Origin: Ciona savignyi
Taxonomy: Eukaryota > Chordata > Ascidiacea > Phlebobranchia > Cionidae
Assembly (NCBI GenBank): GCA_000149265.1
Contig: CH003428.1
Span: 233,723-297,722 of the forward strand
Direction of reading: 5' to 3'
Length of the DNA stretch: 64,000 nt
Both the position numbers and the translations under genes were made by a program. This document shows, in pieces, positions 1 to 13,000 of this stretch. Position 1 is the stretch's first letter, and every line of letters begins with the position of its first letter. The notes beneath the pieces were generated by a model. It was not told the DNA's origin. It ran no database searches and worked only from the letters and a program-made list of their open reading frames with translations.

Positions 1-1035
1 TTTCAAGATACAATGAAGTATAATTAATTGGAGTCTGAAAATAGACTTACAACAAATTATTTTTGAATCAAGTATTCTATTGATATATCTATTATAAATT
101 GATTTGGAGTATTCACCTGAATCACCGAAAACCTATTTGGATGTATCAGTGGTCGGTTTTCCCCTAGCCACCACCACCGGGTACAGACGCATCATTAAAT
201 TGCCGCATGCGGTGGTAAACGATAATATGAACACCGAATAAGCAAGATGAGATTATGCTGGGCAGCTTGGGCATTTATTACTGCAAATAATGAAAAAGTT
301 TAATCATCTGCTTTGCCACAAACAATTGGCCTCCAAAGTATTTTCACCTGATTTCACATTCTTTTAATTTCAATTATGCTAATACAGTTATAATACGGCG
401 CTAATTTTGCTTCCCGTGTTTTGTAGACACGAAGGAAGGAGTGTACTTTTCGCGCGAAGAGAAAAACGCATACACACACTACAAAGGTTCATGTCTGAGA
501 TATAGCAAACTTAGTTTCCGATCAGCAGGTTAGGGTGCTTTAGGTCAACTGCATTGTGCAGATTTATTAGAAATTTATAAGTCGTTAGAGCCGTTCCACA
601 TTTTTATTAACAATGTATATTTGAACAACCTTCGGTTACACGTGTATGTATACTTTATTAAGGTTTATAGGGCACCGAACCCAGATTGTTCAGCGACATT
701 TTATAATATTGTAGTGACGCAGGTGAAGTTTGGTTTTCTGGAAGTTCTTGTTTGCATTTGTCGGCTAGGTTTGCCAGGCTACCCCTTAAGCAATTATCCC
801 GCATACTTAGCAAGAGATCAATTATTTTTACTGATTCCGAACTGATACGATCAGGTAAAGATTACTTTTGTACCGCATGTTGTAGAGTGGTCATTACCGA
901 CCAAAATATGGTGATATATGGCTTTTTTAGTTTCAGGAGTTAGCGCATGAATAACTTTGTACACTGATTTGTTTGAATAGCTGTTACTTCTGAACTGGGT
1001 TTAACAGTCGTTTTTCATTATCACAGTACTACAAC
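1..1035. other. 5' flank of the ADAMTSL gene, no gene seen
   Basis: AT-rich sequence with only short chance frames. It should contain the promoter and 5' UTR if the first exon at 1036 is right. I see no convincing TATA box or repeat. Confidence 0.4.
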
Positions 1036-1080
1036 ATGATGTGTATACTTCAAACGCTTTACCGAATGACAGTTTGTGCG
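1036..1080 (+). CDS. ADAMTSL1/3: Predicted first coding exon (signal peptide n-region)
   Basis: Two adjacent ATGs (1036 and 1039) open a 45-nt frame, MMCILQTLYRMTVCA, that ends exactly at a consensus donor GTAAGT. The phase is 0, as the next exon at 4366 needs. The junction MTVCA-VLLPLA gives the hydrophobic core of a good signal peptide. No other upstream ATG that I found gives both a donor of the right phase and a signal peptide. The exon is an inference from splice phase and signal-peptide logic, because a sequence this short cannot be recognised by homology. Confidence 0.6.
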
Positions 1081-4000
1081 GTAAGTTCAATACTGTGTTA
1101 TTAGGTTACTACTCGCAATATGTCGGGTTTTATTTTCACCTACTTATATACAAGTTTTAAGTTAGCAGTATAACGAATATCTTTCGTCAGTGTGTACTAG
1201 CACTTGAGATAAATCCACACGTGCGCGAAAAATATTCGGTTCTGCATACTCCGTATCACGCGAGTGGGTGTTTCAATCACAGTGTTTGGTATTCCGAATG
1301 CCTGTCGCTAAACCTGTCTCCATGGCGCTTCCACATCAAACAATACAGAAACACTTGAAAGTAGGGTCAAATACGTTCGTATAAACAACCCCGTGAAAGT
1401 GGTCTCAAGCAAGTGTACAGTGTGTTATTTTATTCAATAAACAGACTTTGCTAGAACCGCTGTGAAGTTCCACGATTAAAAATAATCCAAACTACGTTTG
1501 GCCACGAAAGTTAGTTACTTGACGTCCTTTCATTTTAGTAATGTGCATTAATTTTTGTAATTAAAATAATTTGACATTTGTACTATTTGTATAAGTTTAC
1601 AGTATAAAAATATTAATAATAATCATTAATTTTCTTTGCATCGTATAAATTGATATATATAGATATCAAACGCCTATTAACGCTAAGAACCGGAATGTAG
1701 AGTATGTGCCAAACCCAAGCTCATTTATGCTTGCCGCTGATCTTCTATTGACAGCGATTCGCTCCGAGAGACTCGTGTGAGGGCTTCTCGCGTGGCTCAG
1801 GGTCGCTTAGACCAGGGGCATTGGCGTGACTGGCACTGTAGTATAATTCACAATATTTTGTGACGTAGTGAAAACTATTTATTTTGTGACGACTGCAGTT
1901 TAAAGTCTTCATAATTTAAAGTTGAGTAAAGTTTACAAATGTTTTTTCGCATTGATTTTAGTAAAATGTAACACTTATGAAATTTTGTTCCGTTTAATTT
2001 TCCCTTATAATTGTTTAAATGGTTTATATAAAACAGTTACAAAAATACATCAAGTTTAGTAGCAAATGTGAAACTCAGGTAAGATACAACATGCGGTCAA
2101 CAAACGCGGGACAAAAATGCTGGTTACAAAATTGTAATCTTTACCAAAAGCTCCATGACTGTTGCATACGTAGCAAAAGTCGTAAATTTATAGTTTTTGT
2201 TAGCTGCAACCTTGTCGCGGCTTGACTAGTGGTTTACGTTCCATCTCAGCAGGATTATACACACTAAGAATTTAAGAGCAAGTGCCAATTTGCGATATAC
2301 TATACAAATTCAGCACAATAGAAGTGCTGTGAAATTAAACCTATCCCTGCCGCGTATATGACCCGCTGAGCGAAACCCGCAACTGCGCCATTAATGTGAG
2401 GTCTTTGCAGCATTGTGTACAGTATACACGATTAGAATCCTAAAGTATATTTTATCCAATCACTTGATTTATAGACTTGAAATCTAAAATTGTATAAAAT
2501 AAAGACAAAAGTAGTATTATGTCATCAGTTTTTGGTGTCGACTGTACTGTTTTTTCTGTAATGTGTTCGCAAGCTGTTTGGATGACAATAGCGGGGATGA
2601 CTTATATCTTGCACGCTAACCTAGGATTCCTATCTGGTATTTGACGACACGATAAGGGCTGCTGACGGATTATGAGGGTGTGTCAGTGTCACAATAATTG
2701 TAAACGTACGGACAATGCGATTAAAATCATTTTATCGCTCCATTGGCTCGAATTCCATGTGTAGGAAGCTAACCCTACTTAATCACTTGTCATGCTGGGA
2801 ACTTGGGGAACGGCAACTTTACACTTTCCTATGTATAGATATATAGCCCCACACCAATTAACGGAGCTTAGGGAACTGATCTTTATTTATTCTTCTGAGT
2901 GTTGCAACCCTCCCACCTAATCCAGCGTAACCATTTCTCAAGCTCTATTAGCTGATGGGTCTGTATAGTATACATTGCAGACTGAATATAGCTTGCAGTT
3001 TCTATCACAAACAGATTAAGCGATAGTTTCTCTGCAAAAGGTATCCTGTGTTTGCCCCCAATGCGCCCCTCGTACCACATACATCGACACGAGGTCTCAA
3101 ACAATTGCTACTTTCTCACGAAGTTCCCTTACTTGGCAGCTAATTTTGTCGGCATGCTTGCAAAGCCCTTGCTGTAATTATCGAGCTGAGGCTTTCATCT
3201 TATTTTAGAGAAAGATTAATAAAACCGTTGAAACGTGCAACGCGATTACACCTTACGTATTATAATATACTTTGCTCTGCAATTAGTATCAGTGATTTAT
3301 AAGATTAATGTTGTTGACCTTGGTTCACCTTTCCATAGACTCCATCAATCACGTTCGGTGTCAATGGAATCGCGTCAAAGAATAAATGTTAACGAATTGC
3401 CTCACTCGTGATGAATGATTTGTTTTCCTGCAATTTTATCGAGGTGAATCGGTCCACTATGTCCAAAAGTGGCGCTGATCGATGCGCTTGGAAGTGAACG
3501 TGATTCGCATACCAATACCGAATTCCGGGGAATCAACTTCTTGGTTTGCAGAATGGTCGTAAAAGGAAATGTTGTCGAAACAACCCACCGCCCCCTGTCA
3601 ATGCTACTTTAACGTTTTTAATCGACCGGTCGTTTTAAACAACGATATTTACTTTATATGCAACGAATCTGTTTGACTTTATTCGATTCGTTTTATTTTT
3701 AACTGTAAACATAATTTCCTAAAAGATTAATCATAAAAAGCTTGGCGGGTTTATGTTTCGTATTCATATTTATGATTTTTCGTTTCTGAATTGACTCTAT
3801 CTATTCAAACTTGTATGCGTACCTCGTAGCTTGTTTGCTTAAACCAATATGTTTCATTAATTTTGAAAAATTGATAATCTTGGAAGGTCCAACGTACAGA
3901 ATCTGTAAACGGACGTCTACATGTTGTTCTAGCCAAAGGTCACATTTGTTCAAGTTCGCTTTCGCAAACATCGTCCTCGTGTTATACTACGGAACCGCTC

Positions 4001-7000
4001 TATCAAACCAAAAACGTCTCGGTACCCGCTTAAAGGTGTCAAATTATCCGGTCAGATTTCGTAAGCCAGAAATATACCTTATAAATAAGCACTCGTACCC
4101 ATGGTACAGCAGTACAGTTTTATTAACAAACGGTCGCTCACGGTTTGGTTCTCGCGTACACTACGATTGAAGTGGACATTGCTTTTAAAACTTGTCTGGA
4201 TGGCGTGCTGTGTGTGAAAACACTCCGATAAGCAATTCAACATCTTATAAAGTTACACCCAATCCGAACACTGGCGACAAAGCAAATGTTACTACTATTC
4301 GTACCATTTTATATTGACCTTCTATTTTAGGCAATTCATATAGTGATGTTATTTTTTATTCTTAGGTATTGTTGCCGCTTGCCACCAAAGGATTACAATT
4401 CCCATCACACGAAGCAGTTAAGGAAGCTGTGGAAAATGTAAGTTGAATATTTTATCATACAATCAATATTTTCTTTAATAACGCTATTGTTTTCGGATCC
4501 TTCTCAATTTGGATTTATTTAAAAGCTATGCGACAGGTCACACTGTTTGAATAGTTATTATGCGACCTTGAATTTGCGCTGTGTATACCCGTACATGGCA
4601 GTTGATAGGTTTCTTTTGACAGAATCTATGTTGGCATTGGAGATCTTAACCGATTTCGCAGCGACTGTTGAACTGGCGTGGGAATCATTTGTCTTGGCGT
4701 CAACCAGCACGCCGTGTAATATTACATATATTTAACATAGGAAAAACACACGTAGACATGAAAACATAATGGAATCTCGTATCGCTTCGGAATAGTAATA
4801 TTTGCTGATAATATCGTTTGCACCCAGTGGTCGAAGGCAAATGCGTGACTTGTACAGTCCTTTAATAAACAACAATATGAAACAGAAATTTTGACTTTTA
4901 ATTATTATTATTCGCATTCCTTTCTGTAATTTACATCTATATGACTGTGTTTTCGATATAATTACGCCTCTTAAGTCGGCAGCGTAAAGTTTTCCGCCAG
5001 TCACTGTACCACAAATCTCTAGAGTTTCCGTTCAGAAGATGTGGATTCTAAATTTAGCCCGTGCTTGTAAAAGCTTGCCCTGAGATATACGTTATTGATA
5101 TGACATAGCATTGGCGAATTTAAGACTCTGAGATTTGGAATCTATATTTACATACTGGCCACACTTCACGTTTCGCTAAGCGCCACTTACACTATACATC
5201 CTCATAGAGAGATAGAATCTTTTTAAAATGGATGGCCTATCATTTTAAAATGTATAACGTAGACAGGCAACAAGACTATTTTCATGTATTTTTTATTAAA
5301 TCCATACATTCAACATGGATAAAGTTAGAGTTAGATCATTATACATTCATGGTGGCTGTGATCATATATAGTTTGTATTTTAGCAGCAATGCTAAATATT
5401 GTTTGATATTTAATGTGAATTTTGCTTGGACGTTTATTTTCTACAGGTTAATGTAAATGACGAGGGAAAATCTTGGTCTCCGTGGAGCGATTGGAGCGAG
5501 TGTTCGCGGAGTTGTGGCGGTGGATCATGTTATAGAAGACGTGTGTGTTCCTCGTAAGTTTCGTATGCGTCGAATGCTTTATCATCCTCAAATATATGGC
5601 GACTGGTTTTCGTTTGCTGAGTAACCACCAATGTGGACATGTTACAACGTTAAGTACGAGACATATACAAGATGTAGAGGTTCCAGTAAAAGTTTGCTTA
5701 AAGACAGTTCATGTGTTTGCGCAGGGATTTCTGCGAAGGCTCCAGCGTTGCGTACGAGACATGTGAAAATCAGGTAACCAGTTGAATATTAGAATTATAT
5801 TTTTTCAAATTAATAATAATTTTTTTTCCATTTCACAACCGTGATTTTACGAATATCCGGAGATATACAAGTGTAACACTAACACCTTCCATCCATGGAA
5901 ATGGTTTTAAAATACAATTTGTTAAACAAGGAAATATAGCCCATAGGTCGTAAATTCTTTCATTTCGCAGTGACTATTTCCATTTGCAGAACTGTCCGGA
6001 TGGTTCAGTGGACTATAGAGCATCGCAGTGTTCATTCTTCAACAATCTCCGATACTTCGGCAACTTGTACTCATGGCAGCCTGTGGTAATCAGACATTCA
6101 CCGTGTGCTCTGTACTGTACTGCACACGGCACCAACATCACTGCTAAGTTGGCGCATCAAGTTCTCGACGGCACTAAATGCAGAACAGGATACAACGACA
6201 TGTGTATAAATGGAGAATGTGAGGTAAAACATTTTTTTTTTGAATTTATAATTACAGTTGTAAAATTGCACATTAGCCCAGACAAATATAGCCTTATTTC
6301 CTATTTATCTAAATTCTAAATGTATTTAAAATGTTAAAATAGATAACTAACTGTGCCAGAAATTAAACATCAGTTAACAGAACATTTTAGGAGGTGATTT
6401 TTGGTGAACAATTTAACACTGAGATGTGAAGAGATTTTTTGAATTGATAATATTAATGGCATCCGCAATGTATCGTTTTACTTTACCAGCCTCGAAACTA
6501 CTTCCGAAATCTGATAACCACCGTATTTCCTAAAATAAATCGCGAGTTACCTAATTTTTATAAGTGCCAAAACAAATTTCCATGCTTTGGCAATGATGTT
6601 TACGATTTTAGTTTTCATGTGCAAGTTCTGCCAATTATTTACCAGAGGGTAAATGTTTCGATAAGGGGCGTGTTATTTATGTAAAAATCATGTAGCCGAA
6701 AATAGACCCGCGGTACAAAAGTGCGAAGTCTAAAACTTGTGATACAAATGTGCTTATTTTGTCATTAATCAAAAATAATCGTGGCCCATAAAATACCTCC
6801 ATGAAGCTTTGTAACCCCTGGTTGATAATACGATGCTTGTCACAACTTGGCTCAGTGGGGTGCTTTAACAGGTGATGATAGACATTCGCTGGAATCAAGT
6901 TCTTGCTTTCACTACGTGATTTTCAGCACAATTAACATTGGTTCATTTGTTCTTACAAACCAACGTTGATAGTGTAATCGTTTTGTGATTGCCAGGAGCT

Positions 7001-10000
7001 GCTCTGTGGCTATTAATTGTCAACTGATCGACGTAATATGCAACAATGCTTTCATTGTATTATTAGCTATGTACTGTGTGTGTTCTGAAAACTTGTGTAC
7101 TTCAGTACTTATCCAGGTGTGAACACCATGCGAGTTATACATTTGCGGTTCTTACCACTTGCTTGCTTTTGCACATTCCATCACCGTTTACTCTGTGGCG
7201 TCATAAACACCCGTCCTGTGCCACATGCACTCAGGATTGTAATTATAAGAAGGTTTAAGTTATTTATTATACGCGTTTATATTTTACCTAAAACACATTA
7301 ACTGAATCATTTGTCGTTAATCAAATATAGTGGTAATCACGTTCCTACAATTGTGCTTTATCATGAAGTTCTTCTGATGTTATTGGTACAGTTTAATTCA
7401 TATTTAGCGAAAACAAAAACTACGTTTGGTTTTTGAAGTAAATTGGTTTTTGAAGGTTGGGCTTATTATGTAAGGTACACGAGGTGGCCTAATTGGTCTT
7501 TGTATATATCCTTCTTTATCCTGGTGTAAAAACGCCGCCAAAATGTGTTACTTACTCCACTATAGTGTTTGATGTGGTTGGTAATAAAGAATGCTGTACA
7601 TTTCAACACATAGTCGATTTTGTGGTGAACAAACACACCTGCATGATTACGTAACACAGGCACAGGACAGTAAATAGAGCTTGGTATTGTCCTTCAAGCA
7701 ATTAATCAGAGCCAAGCCTTGTAGGCAATTCTCAACTGTTAAACTAACCGTTGGTATCGTGTAACCCGCCTCCGCGTTTTTCACTTTCCTCGTTTGTCAA
7801 CTTGCCACTTCTCACGCCTGTATATCAGAGTTGTGGCTTGGATTATTTGAGTTTGACTGTGTGCAGTCAATATTTCCGCTGCATCCTAGCAGCGCTTTTA
7901 ACGAGTGACCTTTTTTATTGGCAGTTATTGCGTAAAGTCATCGTTAACTACCTCGTAATTAACTTTATTTCTGATACGAATTTACAGTCTGTCGGGTGTG
8001 ACAAGAAACTACATAGCCAAGCTCGAAATGACGTGTGCGGAAAGTGTCAAGGTGACGGAAGCACGTGCCGGCTTGTGACCGGCTTGCACCGCTCAAATCC
8101 GGTTAAACACGCAGGTAATTCACATGAGTGCACTATATCAATTTCATATTTGCTTACACAGCTATCATTAAACACAGGCACAGAGGTTGTTATAACAATT
8201 CCTCAAGACAGCCGACGCATAAGCGTGTCTGAACGTGGTTCAGGACATGTAGGTTAGTCCTTTAATTTGCATTGTACACTTGTGATCCGTGTAGGAATAA
8301 TCTAATTATTTTAGGATTGCTCCTGAGAGAATCGAATGAGTTTGATATTATCGTGCCGCGTAGGCAGGGAAATCGCTCCAACGGTGTACTTGAACGTTCT
8401 GGGATTGTTGTAGAGTTTGGAGCTGTGCCATCTGGCAAGGAATTTCTTGACGTACCAGGGCCTGTCCCCAGCGAAATGAAAATACTTGTAAGCATGAATT
8501 TATCGTTTGTTTCCAACCGCAAAAGGGAAACATGAGATGTGCAAACACTCCTGCTCCACTTATAACCTATCTGGATTGAATTAAGAGTGTGCGAATGTGA
8601 CAGTGAAGAATACTTGTATTAAACAAGAATTTCATAATCTTTTCTAGGAATGCTAAAGTAATAATGATTTTCAGGCGCTGGAGTGTTACAAATTATCTCT
8701 TGTTCGTCTATTTTCAGACCGCATTTACATTGTTTTTGTAGGCGCTCTATGACGACACCGTGTGGAAGTATATTCGTTACGAGTTCTACCGACCGCTGAT
8801 CGTGTTTTGGAAACATGATGAGTCATCCTCCCCCTGCCCGGTCACATGCGGCGCCGGTGAGTCAATTGCGATATCAATGTTTGTGTTGCCGAACGTCCGA
8901 CTTACTAACAGCGTCCGACTTATTAACCGCGACTCGTTTTGAGTAGTTACGAAAGAGTTGTGTTGAAACTTCTGTGGTCATACTACAAAGTAATTCCCAC
9001 CGGAGTTATGGAATCGTCCATTTGATTTTTGTTGACCTAACATAATTATCCACAACGCAAACTTTTCAAAAAATTACCCTTACATATCTCATATCTTCTA
9101 CGTTTTTGTTCTCATTTCCATACATGGCAAAGTTATATTTTTTATCCACAATAAAAAAAGGTTTCACTGGCTACATGTGCTTGCTCTATACGTAGTACCA
9201 ACCCTATGATTGAAAAATGTGGAAATCTGTGACATATTGCGTTACATCAACAACAGGCCAGGAGTTAAAACGACAATCCTCACATGTTGACATTATTCAA
9301 ACTATTTTTATATCCAACCACGTCACGTTTATTAATAATATGTTGTCGGGTGGTAATAATAGTTTACGATACTAGAAATCTTTTAATAGATAGTTGCATT
9401 GCAAGTGAAATACAACATCGAAGTGTAAAAATACTGGTAATACCTAACAGGTATGCGATTCATACGTCCAATATGCGTTGAAATGGCTACTGGAGAAAGA
9501 AGAGACGATAAGACATGCCACGATGAAGGGACCACTCCACCTTTGCCAAAAGTAATGAGATGCAAGTTGCCAGATTGCCCGGACAGGTGACGTAGCTATA
9601 GCTACAAATTTCGCATCCGCGTGTGTTGAATGTCAGTAATTGATTGTTTTAGTGCAGATTCGAAACGAGGCGCATTGATTCGACGTTTGAATTCGTTCAA
9701 CGAAACAGGTACTTTCTTCGTGTATGTATGAGGGGTATATCACCTGTGGTATAATAGGTAGTCGAGAAATCATAATTGCTCCGAGTTTGTGGGGAACTTG
9801 TGTGAGATATCGTGGGCAATACTATAACAAAATCGGTATTTGTTATACAAATTACAGCCATCACAGATATTTATCACAATTAAGAATATTAGAATATATA
9901 CTTAATATATATATGTATATTAGATATTTATATGTATCTATATATATTAGATATATTTAGATTATATTTATATAGAATATATATATACAGTGGAACCACG

Positions 10001-13000
10001 CTTACCTGACCAACTATAGGACCGTAATCAAGCGGTCGCGTTAGCGGGCTGGTCGTGTTAGCGAATTTTGCTTTGGAGTAATTTGTCGTCATATGCAGCC
10101 AAAACGTCTGCTATTTTACTAAATGCCATTATTTTTATCAGACACTGCAGAATGAATTTAAACAACTGTTAGTACTGAAGTTTATTTTATGAGATTCATC
10201 TCTGTTTGCCACAATTTTCTTTTTTTGTGTGTGTACGCGCTTATTTAATCTTATTGTTTTTATCACAAAAGAAATTTAACCTTATTATTTTGGTGACAAA
10301 AGCAAATTATTGAGCATGTGTGATCGCTTTAGCGGAGTTAAAAGTTTAAACTAAAATATGGCGGTCCTGGTCTGGAAACCGCGGTGCTGGTCGCGTTATT
10401 GAAACAAAATGCAATGCATTACCATATAAACTATTTGGGACCGCACTGAAGTGGTCCTGATAAAGAGATGGTCGTGTTATCGAGGTAGTCGCCAAGCGGG
10501 GTTCCACTGTATATACTTTAAAACATATGTATAGTAGATATTTATATGTATCTGTTACTTTATTATTTGGTTATATCTACAAGTATAATAAAAGCAAAAA
10601 TATAAAAGCGTCCAACATATTACAGTATTGAAATTTACATTATCCCGAGATTATAGAATTTAAAAACACACTCGTACCGTTCTTTATGTCATGTTTCACT
10701 TATCACTGCACAGGTGGCTTAGCCATCCATGGACCGAATGCTCTGCATCGTGCGCCGGTGGATTCCAAAGCAGAGCCATCTCGTGTGTGGAGGACAACTT
10801 GTTGGGGTATGGAATGGAAAGTATTGACGATGCCGCCTGCCATAGAGTCCACATCCCGCTCCCCGAGAGCAACAGAAGATGCAATGAACATCCTTGTCCA
10901 GATTGGATTGCATACCAGTGGTCTCAGGTAGATGCTTTTTCGTAATGACCCGAAGAAGTTTCTGAAAAAGTGTGAGAGCACGCTAAACTTTGAAGCATAG
11001 CATTATTTGCACGATCTCTTTTTAATCAGGCTTCTGTTCGAACACAAATTACTTTGGTTCAATAACTAGTTCGTTTTTGTAATGTTGTTTGTATTTAATG
11101 TCGCCTTGAATATTTTTTACCGGGCTAGGTTTCGAATCCGTGATGTGTTCGTCATCAAGACCGTTTTATAGTTTGAAATCTGTATATGTATCAGTGGCGT
11201 TAACCATTCGGCCACTTGGCCGTATCGCCTTGAAGGTTAATTTGTATTGATGTTAAAAATAATGTTTGTTCCCCAGTGTTCAGCAACTTGTGGCCCTGGG
11301 TGGCGCCATAGAACAGTGCAGTGCGAAAGTCACGAAGGAACCGCAGCATTTAACTGTAATAGGACGACGAAGCCAACGGTTCGGCAGATGTGCTTTGAAA
11401 GTATGATATGCCCTTTACCAGGTAAATATTTATCTTTAATATATTAAGTTCAATGGCTTTTCGCAGCTGCTGTTCAGTAAAATTCTATCGCTTTTGTTAA
11501 AGAGAACACAGAAATGTGTTTGTCTCAAAAGTAGCACAAATAGTAGCCTTCGGAATCTTCTACTTGATGACTTTTATCCTTCAATATTGTCATTGACTGT
11601 TTACGAACACTTGTTTTACTCGAAACAGAACGCTAACTTATTATTTTTAACCCCGGTTAATTCGTTCGGAAAAAATACTAATATAACAGTAATTACGTTT
11701 GTTTAGATGAAAATCATTTAGTTTCGCATAAAATGAGTAATGGTTAGCTATATTTGCAACACCAATTATTTTCTTTAGGTAGTATTTTAGGTAAAGCCAA
11801 TTTTTAGGCTTGCTAACTTAAAAACTTACTCTTAAGCTTGTAAACTTATTTTGCTAACAGCAAATATCAGTCAGGTTCGTGCGCTGGTTTTTGCTCGTTT
11901 TTTTGCCAGGATTTCGGTTAGTAAGGCTCAGGTCGGATTTAGTTTTGCTAGTTTGCCAATTCTTAAAAAAATATTAAACTTAATGTAACACAGGCAGTTT
12001 TAAAACATCATCACAAAATGCACTTGGTCCTGATTTTCGTGACCTTTTTATTTATTGACACTTCAAGTACAGCAGTTTCATTGTGTCACTCGTTTAAATT
12101 TATATAAATATCCATATTGTTAGTGCTCAGTGCAGTTTCGTTGCTTTTTTCTTTTTCTGCCATATTATTAACCTTTATAAAGGGCCGTTTTTTATTTACC
12201 TAGCATCTATAGGATAAAAAACAAATTATCATTAAATCATTAGTGCACTTATCAAAATAAAACATGAGTTAAATCAACTGTTACTTGCATACACTGATTT
12301 CAAAGTTATAATTTTTTGCAACATCGAACCCAAAATTTATTCTAGGTAAACACATGTAACATAAAACAAGTTATGTTGTCACCAATGGTCTATTAATGTT
12401 AAATTTCAGGTAGCCGTTTGACCACCGTTACCAAGGAACAAATGTTAGCAGCACGGGTTGCACAAGAAGTCAACTTAATATCGACCAGGCCCAGGTAATT
12501 TTGGTTGCTTTATAAACCCGATTATCCAGATTGTGTGGGCATGAGATGTGTGTATAACCGAATGACGGACGTTGCGTGGACCCAGTGGATGGATCGGTTG
12601 AGCAAAAACTGTTGCAGTGTCTCTTTATCTTATACAACACATTGCAATATATCCAGTAATCCGACAGTGGGCACGAAGTAATTTGTTGTTTTCCGTGTAA
12701 TTATTCCCTTTGATGTTATACCCACGGGTGTAGACACTTTTTTGTTAGCGGTTTGTTTTTCACAGATAGTTTTACAAACTTTTTGCTCTTGTAAATATAA
12801 AAGTATAGTTGGACTCGATCTGTTGATACTCACGTAGGATATCTGGTAATTATGTTTATTGCAGCTGGGTTTCTGAAGCGTGGGGAGAATGTTCTCGAAG
12901 CTGTGGACTCGGTGTTTCGACAAGGGAAGTGGTTTGCAAAGCAGTGGCAGAATCAGCTGGTATGTTGGAGACATTACCGGATGATCAATGCATCGGAAAT

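Noticed and set aside
3811-4170. Plus-strand frame of 119 residues in intron 1
   Set aside because: No family signature and no splice donor in a useful phase; it lies between better-supported exons.
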